Below the pieces are notes generated by a model. That model did not search any database. It saw only the letters and a list, made by a program, of their open reading frames with translations, and was not told the origin of the DNA. From positions 27,260 to 91,259 of the forward strand of contig NMRB01002397.1 of the NCBI GenBank assembly GCA_002633025.1: 64,000 nt of DNA, written 5' to 3'. The translations under genes were made by a program, and so were the position numbers. Shown here piece after piece: positions 10,481 to 20,119 of this stretch (the stretch's first letter is position 1; each line of letters starts with the position of its first letter). The DNA is from Notospermus geniculatus (taxonomy: Eukaryota > Nemertea > Pilidiophora > Heteronemertea > Lineidae).

Positions 10481-11245
10481 CCCAGCAATAAGAAGATCAC
10501 TGAGTTGTACGCTCCAGCTAGGCACGTCCAACCAATCTATTCAATAAGTCAGACCTGATTTATAAAGCTATTCTTAATATCTGTTCTGATCTCATTCATT
10601 TGTGTGCTCGACACGGTTTTGATTTTGAAAAAAATTATCAAAAAGGCCGGCATAAATCAGCCTGTACGAATTACACAGAAGTTATCAGAATATATCAGCG
10701 GGCCTGTTCCTGTTTGGGGGTTCGGCCTTATGATCTGTGTCAATTTAAAATGTTCACTAATCGTCAACGATTCTCGTGACTCGTTTGTGAGCATGTCACA
10801 TCACAGTGGATAATGCACGCTCCCTCACCACCTTTTCCACGTCATTCGTTCCGCGAAATTGAGGTCGCCGTTCTGAGCCGCACATTATGGGTCATACCCA
10901 ATAGATGGCGTGAATTATACCAAACGTATAAATTCTAGCCCTTTGGCTGTCACGAACGGGTGTACAAAAGGCATCCATGTAATGCACAGAATCTCGCCCC
11001 CCCCCCCCCAGGAATCTACGTCCGATGTTATTGCTCAATAGGAGATTAAAGGCGATGACAGACTGGCGCGTACGTGCCAATCAGAGTCTTCGGTAGTTTC
11101 GGCCTGTGTTACCGCCTCCCTGATTGGTTGAACGCTTTCCGGACGCGTTGCTTACGCGCCAGTCTCTCACCGCCTTCAGATATGGCTAAAAACGGTGACC
11201 ATTCGAATATAACCTTACAACAGCAGACCATTGATTTTCAGGCTG

Positions 11246-11473
11246 ATTTTGCGTTGCGACTTGCTTTGCAACTGGGTTGCGTTGCAACTGGGTACTCGAT
11301 CACCGTTGTGACTCGCCAGACGTGATTTCCACCAATGGCGAAGATGTGGTCAATTTCAGTCGGCACTAATCGGTCGGGGGCATTACATTCTATGACACCG
11401 ACCTGTATCAGTTCCTTGCGATCTTATTCAATCGCAGGTAGCAGGTTGCAAAGCAAGTCACAACGCAGAAAAT
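11246..11473. repeat. Foldback element
   Basis: ATTTTGCGTTGCGACTTGCT at the left pairs with the reverse complement GCAAAGCAAGTCACAACGCAGAAAAT at the right. The inner part is also present in the second duplicate (13003-13165), so the element was already there, at least in part, when the segment duplicated. Confidence 0.75.
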
Positions 11474-12125
11474 CAGCAGTGGATTTCTAGCTTAACTCGG
11501 ACTTGCTTTCCTACGCCTCCCACTTCTTTCACATCTGTAGGCCTAAGACCATTTCATTCCTTTCATGGTATAAAGGCCCACCTAAACGGGTCAACCGCAG
11601 CGAACCATTGTAAAGATGTGAATAGGATTAATCATCTTATAGAAGTGATAGTTAAACACACTCATCATATATAAGTTATATCGAATTTTCTCTTCAGAAA
11701 TTCACGGCGAAATGGGTCACCGCTCTCCGTCGCACTTGCGCACAAGGGCGTCGACGTGGAACACCAAAGGTAAGACACTTTTACTATAGTTTATGAACCT
11801 TTCTCAAAAATAGAGTCTAGATATTATTGATGTCAAGGTTGAATGTTATTGACCAGTAAAGAACATCAACATAATACTTTCACTGCTAAGGCCGATCTTG
11901 TAAATATTGAACTTTATTTAAAAAGACACATGACATTTAAGTGAAAGGGCTAGGCACCAAACCTGTCACATGGGTAGGCCTATGCACTGGAAAGTTCTCA
12001 GCCTACTTCTCAATGGATGCCTATATGTGACAGGGATTTGGTACGACTTTCGAACTCGCTAGTAGCCAGGTTTCGCAAACCTGACGAAACAAAGTACGAA
12101 ATACGAAATTCAACTTCATTACCAG
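11297..12125 (+). repeat. Segmental duplication, copy A
   Basis: It matches 13003-14043 in direct orientation with scattered substitutions and small indels (for example 4-base and 13-base differences near 11600 and 12000). The match begins at the edge of the gap in copy B, so the true length is unknown. It ends near CAACTTCATTA. The two copies flank the assembly gap. Confidence 0.88.
11698..11769 (+). CDS. 72-base exon-like segment, copy A
   Basis: Strong acceptor (TTTTCTCTTCAG) and donor (AAG|GTAAGAC) with 24 codons, phase 0 at both ends (KFTAKWVTALRRTCAQ...). The twin at 13620-13691 differs at two bases, both synonymous in this frame (AAA/AAG and CGA/CGG) and not in the others, which suggests selection on the peptide. 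No start codon is attached. It could be a 5' exon of the MS4A-like gene at 14510-16192 or of an interrupted neighbour. Confidence 0.4.
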
Positions 12126-12182
12126 GGGCCTGTTTCATAAAGTGACTTTAAGCTAATGGTACCTTTAACCAAATGGAAAATG

Positions 12183-13002
12183 NNNNNNNNNNNNNNNNNN
12201 NNNNNNNNNNNNNNNNNNNNNNNNNNNNNNNNNNNNNNNNNNNNNNNNNNNNNNNNNNNNNNNNNNNNNNNNNNNNNNNNNNNNNNNNNNNNNNNNNNNN
12301 NNNNNNNNNNNNNNNNNNNNNNNNNNNNNNNNNNNNNNNNNNNNNNNNNNNNNNNNNNNNNNNNNNNNNNNNNNNNNNNNNNNNNNNNNNNNNNNNNNNN
12401 NNNNNNNNNNNNNNNNNNNNNNNNNNNNNNNNNNNNNNNNNNNNNNNNNNNNNNNNNNNNNNNNNNNNNNNNNNNNNNNNNNNNNNNNNNNNNNNNNNNN
12501 NNNNNNNNNNNNNNNNNNNNNNNNNNNNNNNNNNNNNNNNNNNNNNNNNNNNNNNNNNNNNNNNNNNNNNNNNNNNNNNNNNNNNNNNNNNNNNNNNNNN
12601 NNNNNNNNNNNNNNNNNNNNNNNNNNNNNNNNNNNNNNNNNNNNNNNNNNNNNNNNNNNNNNNNNNNNNNNNNNNNNNNNNNNNNNNNNNNNNNNNNNNN
12701 NNNNNNNNNNNNNNNNNNNNNNNNNNNNNNNNNNNNNNNNNNNNNNNNNNNNNNNNNNNNNNNNNNNNNNNNNNNNNNNNNNNNNNNNNNNNNNNNNNNN
12801 NNNNNNNNNNNNNNNNNNNNNNNNNNNNNNNNNNNNNNNNNNNNNNNNNNNNNNNNNNNNNNNNNNNNNNNNNNNNNNNNNNNNNNNNNNNNNNNNNNNN
12901 NNNNNNNNNNNNNNNNNNNNNNNNNNNNNNNNNNNNNNNNNNNNNNNNNNNNNNNNNNNNNNNNNNNNNNNNNNNNNNNNNNNNNNNNNNNNNNNNNNNN
13001 NN
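12183..13002. other. Assembly gap, 820 undetermined bases
   Basis: Run of N between the two duplicate copies. Reading frames that cross it are artefacts. Its size and the copy number of the flanking duplication cannot be trusted. Confidence 0.99.
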
Positions 13003-13179
13003 CGATCGCCGTAGTGGACTCGCTAGATGTGATTTCCACCAATGGCGAAGATGTGTGGTCAATTTCATTCGACAATCGGTCGGCGACAGGTATCAGTTCC
13101 TAGCGATCGTATTCAATCGCAGGTACCAGGTTGCAAAGCAGGTCGCAACGCAGAAAATCAGCAGTGGATTTCTAGCTTA

Positions 13180-13402
13180 AAGCCTAGGTCACATATCCAC
13201 TCCGGGGCCCGTACGGCGAGTAAAAACAGACATTTTGACCAATTTCTACGGTGCCCAGTTTGCTCTAGTTTAATTTCCGCTTATCCATTGAGGCGATTTC
13301 GGCATAATTCAGCTTATATCTGAGTTTCAGTCTCAAAAATCCACAGCAAGCTGCTGGGTGAGGAAAATCGTACGGCGCCCGGTGCATTTGTGACCTAGGC
13401 TT
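13180..13402. mobile_element. MITE-like insertion present in only one duplicate
   Basis: It is bounded by AAGCCTAGGTCACA and its exact reverse complement TGTGACCTAGGCTT, flanked by TA on both sides, 223 bases long, with no coding frame. Copy A has the uninterrupted sequence CTAGCTTAACTCGG at the same place, one base longer than a perfect TA-duplication model predicts. This is direct evidence of insertion after the segment duplicated, or of excision from copy A. Confidence 0.85.
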
Positions 13403-13619
13403 TACTCGGACTTGCTTTCCTACGCCTCCCACTTCTTTCCTATCTGTAGGCCTAAGACCATTTCATTCCTTTGATGGTAGGCCTACCTACACGTCGAGTG
13501 ATACGAAGCGGGTCAACCGCAGCGAACCATTGTAAAGATGTGAATAGGATTAATCATCTTATAGAAGTGATAGTTAAACACACTCATCACATATAAGTTA
13601 TATCGAATTTTCTCTTCAG

Positions 13620-13691
13620 AAATTCACGGCGAAGTGGGTCACCGCTCTCCGTCGCACTTGCGCACAAGGGCGTCGGCGTGGAACACCAAAG
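13620..13691 (+). CDS. 72-base exon-like segment, copy B
   Basis: Same splice signals and 24-codon phase-0 frame as 11698-11769. Downstream, the exon at 14456-14548 is also open from its acceptor in phase 0, so joining the two would extend the MS4A-like protein N-terminally without a stop. The ATG at 14510 is an equally good start, in which case this segment is 5'UTR. Confidence 0.42.
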
Positions 13692-14509
13692 GTAAGACAC
13701 TTTTACTATAGTTTATGAACCTTTCTCAAAAATAGAGTCTATATTGATGTCAAGGTTGAATGTTATTGACCAGTAAAGAACATCAACATATACTTTCACT
13801 GCTAAGGCCGATCTTGTAAATTTTGAAATTTATTTAAAAAGGCACATGACATTTATTAAGTGAAAGGGCTAGGCACCAAACCTGTCACATGGGTAGGCCT
13901 ATGCACTGGAAAGTTCTCAGCGTGCTTCTCAATGGATGTGACAGGGTTTTGGTACGACTTTCGAACTCGCTGACGCTAGTAGTCAGGTTTCGCAAATCTG
14001 ACGAAACAGAGTACGAAATACGAAATTCAACTTCATTAGCAGGACCTAATGTATTTCTGGAGATGGTTGGTATTACAAAATGTCCCTGTTGCCAGTGCGT
14101 CTTTTAGCATATTATGTAAGACCAAGAGAGTTATGGTGCATCTTGAATTTTTAAATTTCCATTTCGTATCTACGAAGTGGAAACGAAAGATAAATTTCGA
14201 AGTTTAATATACACCGTACCTATGTCACCAAATTCACGGAATTTCCAGCCTTCCTGTTTGTAGCCATGTTAATATTTCCCGGACACTTTTTTCCTGAGAC
14301 AAATTTCTTTCTTACTTTGTGCTATAGCACACGTGCCCCCTCACCCACCCATACCCCCTCCTCCTGCCAGCAGTCACAGCCAACAAGCACCCCTCATTAC
14401 CAGCAGTTCAATACATTTATGGGTCTGATGTCACCATGATCATTCTGTCTTTCAGCTTCCCTACCAAATCACTTATTCCTGCGAGATCAATAGTCAAAAA
14501 CCATTAACG

Positions 14510-16192
14510 ATGCAGCCACAGGTCGTACGCCCCGTCTTAGCAATCCAGGTCAGTATCGGCTGAATACACTCTGGCTGATATTCATAAAAACTAGCAAATG
14601 CTTTTACTTCAGGTTCAGTACATTTACATTGGATGTTGTTGTTGTGGAAATCTTAAGTAAAAGCATTTGCTGAATACCAGCCATTACCATGACTAAACGC
14701 ACTGCTCCACGTGAGAGTTTTCGTCGCCAATTGGCTCTCAATGGGCAACTCAACTACGATGTTTGTGTCGTTGGTCTCAGCGTAAATGTCTGCTCAGCAA
14801 AAAGTCATTCGAGACCGTTTGCTCAGCAGATAGCTCGCGTGTGCGCGTAATTTCGGCGAGTTTTTTGCCTCGCGAGGCAGAAAGCTCGCGTGTGCGCGTA
14901 TTTTTCGGTGAGCTATCTGCTGAGCAAACGGTCTCGAATGACTTTTTGCTCAGCAGATACTAAAAAGAAAAGTGTTTTTCACATTGAACTGGCCAAAGGT
15001 ACTTGGCTGACCTCTTGTCACTAAACTGTAATGGTGTGATCACAAATAATAAATGTTGCACAACCTTCGGCAGCTAGTGTCATGGCTGACTGGCTTTGGC
15101 TGACACCGTGAAAGAGCTATACTCGTTTTCAAGTCAGGGATAATCTAGTGTTGTGCAACACCACTACCTTTTGGTAAATGTGATCTGGTCACATTTATGA
15201 GTTCAACTAAGTACCTTTGGCCAGTTCAATGTGAAAAACACTTTAAGGGCCTGTCACACAGAAGTAGCTCGCAAAACGTCCTGCCCCGTCCTTAGAAAAT
15301 CGTAAAACGGGCTAGAACGTGTAACCCTTGGCCAAATAATGCATCGATGTTCTTGAGCACCCTTTCCGTCCATGAAGTTCGTAAAAAGACTGTAAAAAGT
15401 TGCCACTACGTCCACTCCGTTCGCACACAGTTTCAGCCCGTTCGGCAAAATTTTCAAGAACGTACTGAGAACTAGCTCAGTGTGATTGGGGTATTAGTAG
15501 CAGCTAGCTCCAGTGTGCGGTAGACTTAAAGCCTGCCGCACACTGGAGCTATCAAAGTTTTCGATTTCCAGGTGGGGAGCCGGAAGAACTTTCCCCGAGA
15601 CGACCAGCACCGGAGTGGCCGCCTTCATATCATCTACGGTATCATCTCCATTATCCTGGGTGCAGCCTGCGTGTTGACCAAGGCCGGCGGAGGAAAATAC
15701 AGCCCGATCAACCTTGTCTGCCCCGGGGTTTGGGCCGGCGTCCTGAACATCGCTACGGGTGTAGTCGCAATCGCGTCAACCCAGAACGAGCACACAGGAA
15801 CCATTGCCGCCACTGCAATCCTCTCGACTCTTAGTTTTCTTGCCTCGGCTCTCTTTATGATCTTCTCCGTCTTCATGTGCATGGTTGACCGGAACATCTT
15901 AAAGAAGTCACCGATAACTGGTTTCATCGTTTTGTTCATCAACATCGACCCGGATTCGACTGATGGGGAGGTGCGTCTTCGTCTGATACTCGACATCCTT
16001 GCCATATGCGTAGCAATCTGCGTCATGTTCATTGCACTCATCCAATTTTTGATCTCATCCTGGGCTGCCTGTTGTTGCGCTGGCCAGGAAAAAGAGGAGG
16101 AGCCAATCGCTTTCACCACCTTCGACGGGAAAGGGACGACTGAAGAGTACCCTCCGCAAGCGCAGATGCAAACCACTCCACACTATTTGTAA
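14510..16192 (+). CDS. MS4A/CD20-like four-pass membrane protein
   Basis: Two coding exons: 14510-14548 (within an exon starting at 14456 after TTTCAG) and 15572-16192. Seen: the donor is GTCAGT, the acceptor is GATTTCCAG, both phase 0, and the product has 219 residues. The chosen start is ATG at 14510 with A at -3, giving MQPQVVRPVLAIQ before the junction. Hydrophobic segments lie near residues 31-48, 63-82, 90-118 and 149-177. The second, PGVWAGVLNIATGVVAIA, carries the W-G-G-IxxG pattern of MS4A/CD20-like proteins. CCC at 180-182 suggests palmitoylation, and the tail is acidic then Pro/Gln-rich. AATAAA follows 472 bases after the stop. The intron holds four foldback elements, one ending about 20 bases before the acceptor. 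Regulation is not visible; the promoter may lie in the duplicated segment. Sequence identity to the minus-strand pair is low, so this is an older paralogue. Confidence 0.78.
14593..14671. mobile_element. Small MITE, AGCAAATGCTTTTACTT termini
   Basis: Exact 17-base terminal inverted repeats (AGCAAATGCTTTTACTT and its complement) about 79 bases apart, extended by weaker pairing (CTGGCTGATATTCA against TGAATACCAGCC). The same termini occur at 31447-31524. Confidence 0.85.
14789..14957. repeat. Long-armed foldback element
   Basis: TCTGCTCAGCAAAAAGTCAT...GCTCAGCAGATAGCTC pairs with its near-perfect reverse complement over about 50 bases. The centre carries two copies of AGCTCGCGTGTGCGCGTA. One arm is repeated at 8090-8140. 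Confidence 0.9.
14970..15243. repeat. Foldback element
   Basis: Arms of about 38 bases begin AAGTGTTTTTCACATTGAAC and end with the complement. Inner pairs (GTTGCACAAC against GTTGTGCAAC, and a GTGATC/GATCAC-type core) show a second level of symmetry. Confidence 0.88.
15506..15550. repeat. Short perfect hairpin before an acceptor
   Basis: AGCTCCAGTGTGCGGTAGAC and GCCTGCCGCACACTGGAGCT form a stem of about 19 base pairs with a short loop, ending 20 bases upstream of the acceptor used by the third MS4A-like gene. The right arm is the terminus word of the AAGCCTGSCGCACAC family. The segment between 15246 and here begins GGGCCTGTCACACAG and may be the rest of the element. Confidence 0.8.
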
Positions 16193-16663
16193 ACACTTGT
16201 GTAATTTCTCTAACTTTGTGGGAACACTAGTGACGATCGAATGAGCAATAGGAGCTGTCAGTTGGTAGACCAGTAGGTGTCACTACGGTCCAATTCAATG
16301 CCTATCGGACCCATTTATGGTTGATTAAGCACCAATCAGGAGAATCTTTTGTAATGGTCCACTAGGACTTTGCTGCCATCTTTTGGCAATAAGCAGGACT
16401 AACTGCTCCTACTACTGCTCCAGACTCTTTGTAAACAGTACAGATGCATCAGCAATTACTTGGCATTATTTGTAACCACAGCAATTGCAACAGCAATCAC
16501 ATGTATTCGAACCTGTCAATGGATTAGCGAAAAATGATACTTGTAAATCACTGTGCCAGGATTTTGGACTCGCTGGATCTCAGTATATTTGTAGAGCTGG
16601 GTGTATCATGAATCTAGAATGACATTATGATATCAAATGTAGAATACGTTGAGTTATATTGTC

Positions 16664-16669
16664 AATAAA
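16664..16669 (+). promoter_or_regulatory. Polyadenylation signal AATAAA
   Basis: First AATAAA after the stop of the third MS4A-like gene (472 bases downstream), in an AT-rich 3'UTR. Confidence 0.55.
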
Positions 16670-16763
16670 CGATATAAACAAGTCGAAAGCACCAGCCTGG
16701 CGCATGCTAAACCACTTCTGAGTATAGCCCTGTTTCCACCACACCGGATTCCGCCGTGGTTTG

Positions 16764-16867
16764 CGGCGAGCGGTGTTTTCACGGGTTTTTGATAATCCTT
16801 CGATAGTTTATGACAATACATAGCCTGTTTATTATCTCAATGCCTGTGAAAACCGCTCCCCTCGCCC
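16764..16867. repeat. Imperfect foldback
   Basis: GGCGAGCGGTGTTTTCACGG pairs with CCTGTGAAAACCGCTCCCCTCGCC. It sits between the third and fourth MS4A-like genes with GC-rich flanks; the remainder up to 17240 shows no clear gene. Confidence 0.65.
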
Positions 16868-17248
16868 AAGCCGAGGAGGAACCCGCTGTAGTGAAAATCG
16901 ACCTTAATTCGTTTTGGCCCAGAGTGAATCATTTTTCCTTCTGCAGTTCAAGGGATTCCTCTGAAAGACCTCGGAGACACCTATCGGTTGTCCATCCCAC
17001 TACCCAACGATTTCCTGGAGCCGCTTAAGATGGCGGTGGCGCCACTAGAACAGGGAAGTACGATATAGATTGCCTGCTAGGACATGTAAGGTAGATTGTA
17101 TACCATCACCTTGGCACACAGATTGGCGGTATCTCTCGGTTCTCTTTCAACGCAGGCTATGGTTGCTAGGACTGTTATAGATAGCGGCTAGTGTATAGGT
17201 TGCTGTAGCGTCGGAGAGCGATAAGAGAATATTCTACACACAAGAAGG

Positions 17249-19923
17249 ATGCTAGCGCGTAAGAACGACGGGCAGCTTGGGAACATACACAAGGTGAGAA
17301 TATTGCCGCCATTTTACGCAGGTAGTCGATTATGCTTGGGTAATATTACGTAAGCTGGCAGTGGTGTAACATCTGTCGATGCCTGTACCACTCAGTGGCC
17401 CCTGTACTGCTTGGGAAACGCCTGAAAACCGATTGACACGTCTATGTGTGCCCTCTATTGTCAAGGTGTGGCTTGTTCCGTCAGTCTATTGTAGGGTAAC
17501 ACTGTAAGACGGGAAACAACTACAGGTATTACAACGAATTTTTACAATGAAGCTGTGATTTACGGTGTCCGTTCGCAATTACAGTGTTTAAAAATAGTGT
17601 GGAGTAATTGCCTAACATTTGAGTTGGGCAAAAAAGTGCAAATACTGACGTCAGACTCGTGGCATAGAAAAATTCTGCAGCTGACTGCACCAGAACATGA
17701 ATTTTTCGGAAATCACAGTTTTCACCACGATTCCTCAGTAACTGTTCAGTAGCTGGGAATCGTTGTTTTTTTCTTCGTGAAAGCCACCTGCAGGAGATAT
17801 TTCAGTTGGGATTCCAACAGATATGTTTTTATACAGCACTACATTGACTCATTTTTTGCAGGCATTAGTCCGTGATATGTTATAAATAACAGGTAAATAA
17901 CAAAGCCTTTCATTGAGATCTCAGTGGGACAGTACCTACTGGCACAGTCACAGCCATAAAAGCCTGACAAAACTTATTATCTGTAAAAGACATCGTGACC
18001 GATTTTATTTCATTGTGGTATTGATGATAACTGCTTGCTGATTAGAATGGGAAAAAATTATTTTATTTTCATTTTTTATTTTATTTCAATCTTCATTGCA
18101 AAAAGGGCAATATTGAAAATTTTCATGTCGACGTAGGTTTTGGTCCTCTTTGTCTTTGCATTTTTTCATCAGGACCGAACCCGAAGCATTATTGGCCCTG
18201 GTAAGTATGGAAGAGGCCATCGCAAGCTACTCATGTTCCTCACTTCGATGGGTACTTTTACTTGCCCTTTTACTCGGGCACCCTACTTCAACGCAACCTT
18301 TCCGACTGGATGTAGGAAGGTAACAGAGGAGCCTACTAGTGTTGAAGATTTGACATACCAGGGGACCGCCTTCATGAGCTCCACGCCATCCTGAAGCTCA
18401 GGGTGTGGAGATTTCAGGAAAAAAACCAACTCAGTTTTCCTTCATTGTGACTCATTTTGGTGTACTGGGTACCGAGTGGAACTTGGCGAAACAGGTCAAT
18501 CTTTACATGTAGTTCGCCAGTTCCTCAGTTCGTTGATCACCCGGGGTTGATCAAAGATGGCCCGAGAACACTCTAGAGGGCAACATTACGTCTTCACCGC
18601 TTTCACTGGGTTCGGCTCGGAAGACTTACTCATAGGAAATCAGCAGTGCTTGAGGTGAGATGTAACTGGGGCATGACGACGAAGTCATTACAACGTTGCG
18701 ATTCAATAAATCCATGGCTTCTTTTGTTGTGTTTTTGCCATTCTGCCTTACGCCACATTTTTCACAGGGTTCCCACCCTTTTCATCCCGAAAAATTCCCC
18801 TACCTTTTCCGTACCAATTTCCGTGTGCTTTTCCCCCAAAATATAGGGTCTGAATCACGTAAATCGATGACATGAACGTGCCAAGATGGGAAATCGAGCC
18901 GATGGCATCAGTTATGCTCATTCTGATTGGTGTATCCCATGTCACATGCGTGAGGCACGCTGGGGAGATCGTAGCTGCCATGGCTGATGTAAAACACATT
19001 TTCGGGCGTCGTAAATTCCCTATCTTTTCCCAATTTTGATGGTGATGAACTAATTTTCCCTACTTTTTCACTACCGGTAAAAGCATTTTTATTTCCCTAC
19101 TTTTTCCAGATTTCCCAACTGCGTGGGAACTCTGTTTTTAATACTGTCCAATTATTGAAAATACTTGCAGAATGTTCCCAATGAGATCGTCTTCGCCACC
19201 ATATCACCAACAGACGGAATCGAAAAGGACCAAACAAACCCGGCCGTGGTTGGACGGGCAACACGCCGCAACAGCCAACTTCGCTGTAGTGTAGTCCTCC
19301 TGGTAGACGGACTACTTATTCTCCTCCTGGCGTGCGGAGCCTTGATCTTTCATCTCTTCAGACGGAAATACGTACTGGCAGCAGCGTTCACTAGCATCAG
19401 TTTAGGCGCAAGTCTCGTCTTCACCGGCTCTGCCGGGATATTCGCTGCTCGGAGACGGAGGAAATCCCTTAGTGCTGTAATCTGTGCCGTATCCTCCAGC
19501 CTCAGCAGCGCTGGACTTTTTATAAGTTTCATCATCATGGTGAAGACGTACAACTTCATCACCGATCCAGACTGGCCTTCAAGTGACGTGAAATACACAA
19601 TATTAGTCATTTCGATTATTGCTTTTCTTATCGGGATAACAGTCTGTATCATTCTTCTCTCGGTTCAGTTGAAAATCTACCTGTGTTTCGGTCGAGATGT
19701 CAAAGAGGTGACCCAAGAATACCAATGCCCCACGACGTCACCCTTAATTCTTATAACCGACGAGGAGAAACAGTTGGCGATGTCTCAGAACGGAGAGACG
19801 AGAGATGAAGGACACAGTCGCTCGGATGAGGAACCTGCTCGAGACAAGGCGGTGCTACCAACGATCTCACCGAATGACATCGTCATACCAGCTACGAAAT
19901 ATACTCGTTTGCGGATGATCTGA
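17249..19923 (+). CDS. Four-pass membrane protein, divergent MS4A-like
   Basis: Proposed exons are 17249-17293 and 19171-19923. Seen: ATG in AAGGATG context, 15 codons ending AAG|GTGAGA; the acceptor ACTTGCAG at 19170; both phase 0; the product has 265 residues. The large exon has no usable internal ATG before helix 3, so an upstream exon is required, and this one fits in phase and position. Hydrophobic segments lie near residues 54-77, 83-108, 115-139 and 157-186. Basic RRKY and RRRRK stretches separate them, followed by a long hydrophilic tail with many acidic and Ser/Thr residues ending TKYTRLRMI. Compared with the other three it lacks the CCC cluster and has a longer tail. A possible extra exon (18173-18319) would keep the frame. 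The link between exons is an inference; the four-helix exon itself is well supported. Confidence 0.68.
18173..18319 (+). CDS. Possible cassette exon with GPGKY motif
   Basis: Acceptor TTTTTTCATCAG and donor AAG|GTAACA bound 49 codons, phase 0 at both ends, so it could be inserted between the two exons of the fourth MS4A-like gene without changing frame. The peptide contains IIGPGKYGRGHRK. A related block at 26484 has FGPGKCGLGYQK preceded by the same CATCAG acceptor. GPGxY resembles sperm-tail PG-rich repeats, but a single motif proves nothing. It could equally be a dispersed repeat. Confidence 0.25.
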
Positions 19924-19977
19924 ACGGCAAGACGGAGCCCATTGCTCGCTGCTAGTTATTTATTTCTATGATCAAAC

Positions 19978-20118
19978 ATGTTTGATTTTCCATTGGTCAT
20001 TGCCCAAGGTGACCATGGCATTGCCTCGTGTGCGGTGCAAGCAGCTCACCACAAATTGCTTTCAGCAGCCCGTTGCTGGCAATGAGCAACGAAATGGCCT
20101 CGTGTGCTGCAGTCTTCA
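19978..20118. repeat. Dispersed element, GCCTCGTGTGCGGTG family, copy 1
   Basis: It contains CATTGCCTCGTGTGCGGTGC and GCCCGTTGCTGGCAATGAGC, then CCTCGTGTGCTG. The same order recurs at 34480-34585 with few changes. The repeated CACACGAGGCAAT word in both orientations implies a foldback origin. Confidence 0.75.
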
Positions 20119-20119
20119 G

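Larger units (their letters stand above)
13003..14043 (+). repeat. Segmental duplication, copy B
   Basis: Direct copy of 11297-12125, longer by a 223-base foldback insertion (13180-13402) and by small indels. It diverges from copy A after CAACTTCATTA. It contains the second 72-base exon-like segment and lies just upstream of the third MS4A-like gene. Confidence 0.88.

Noticed and set aside
12119-13180. Four overlapping frames of over 300 codons
   Set aside because: They consist almost wholly of undetermined bases in the assembly gap.
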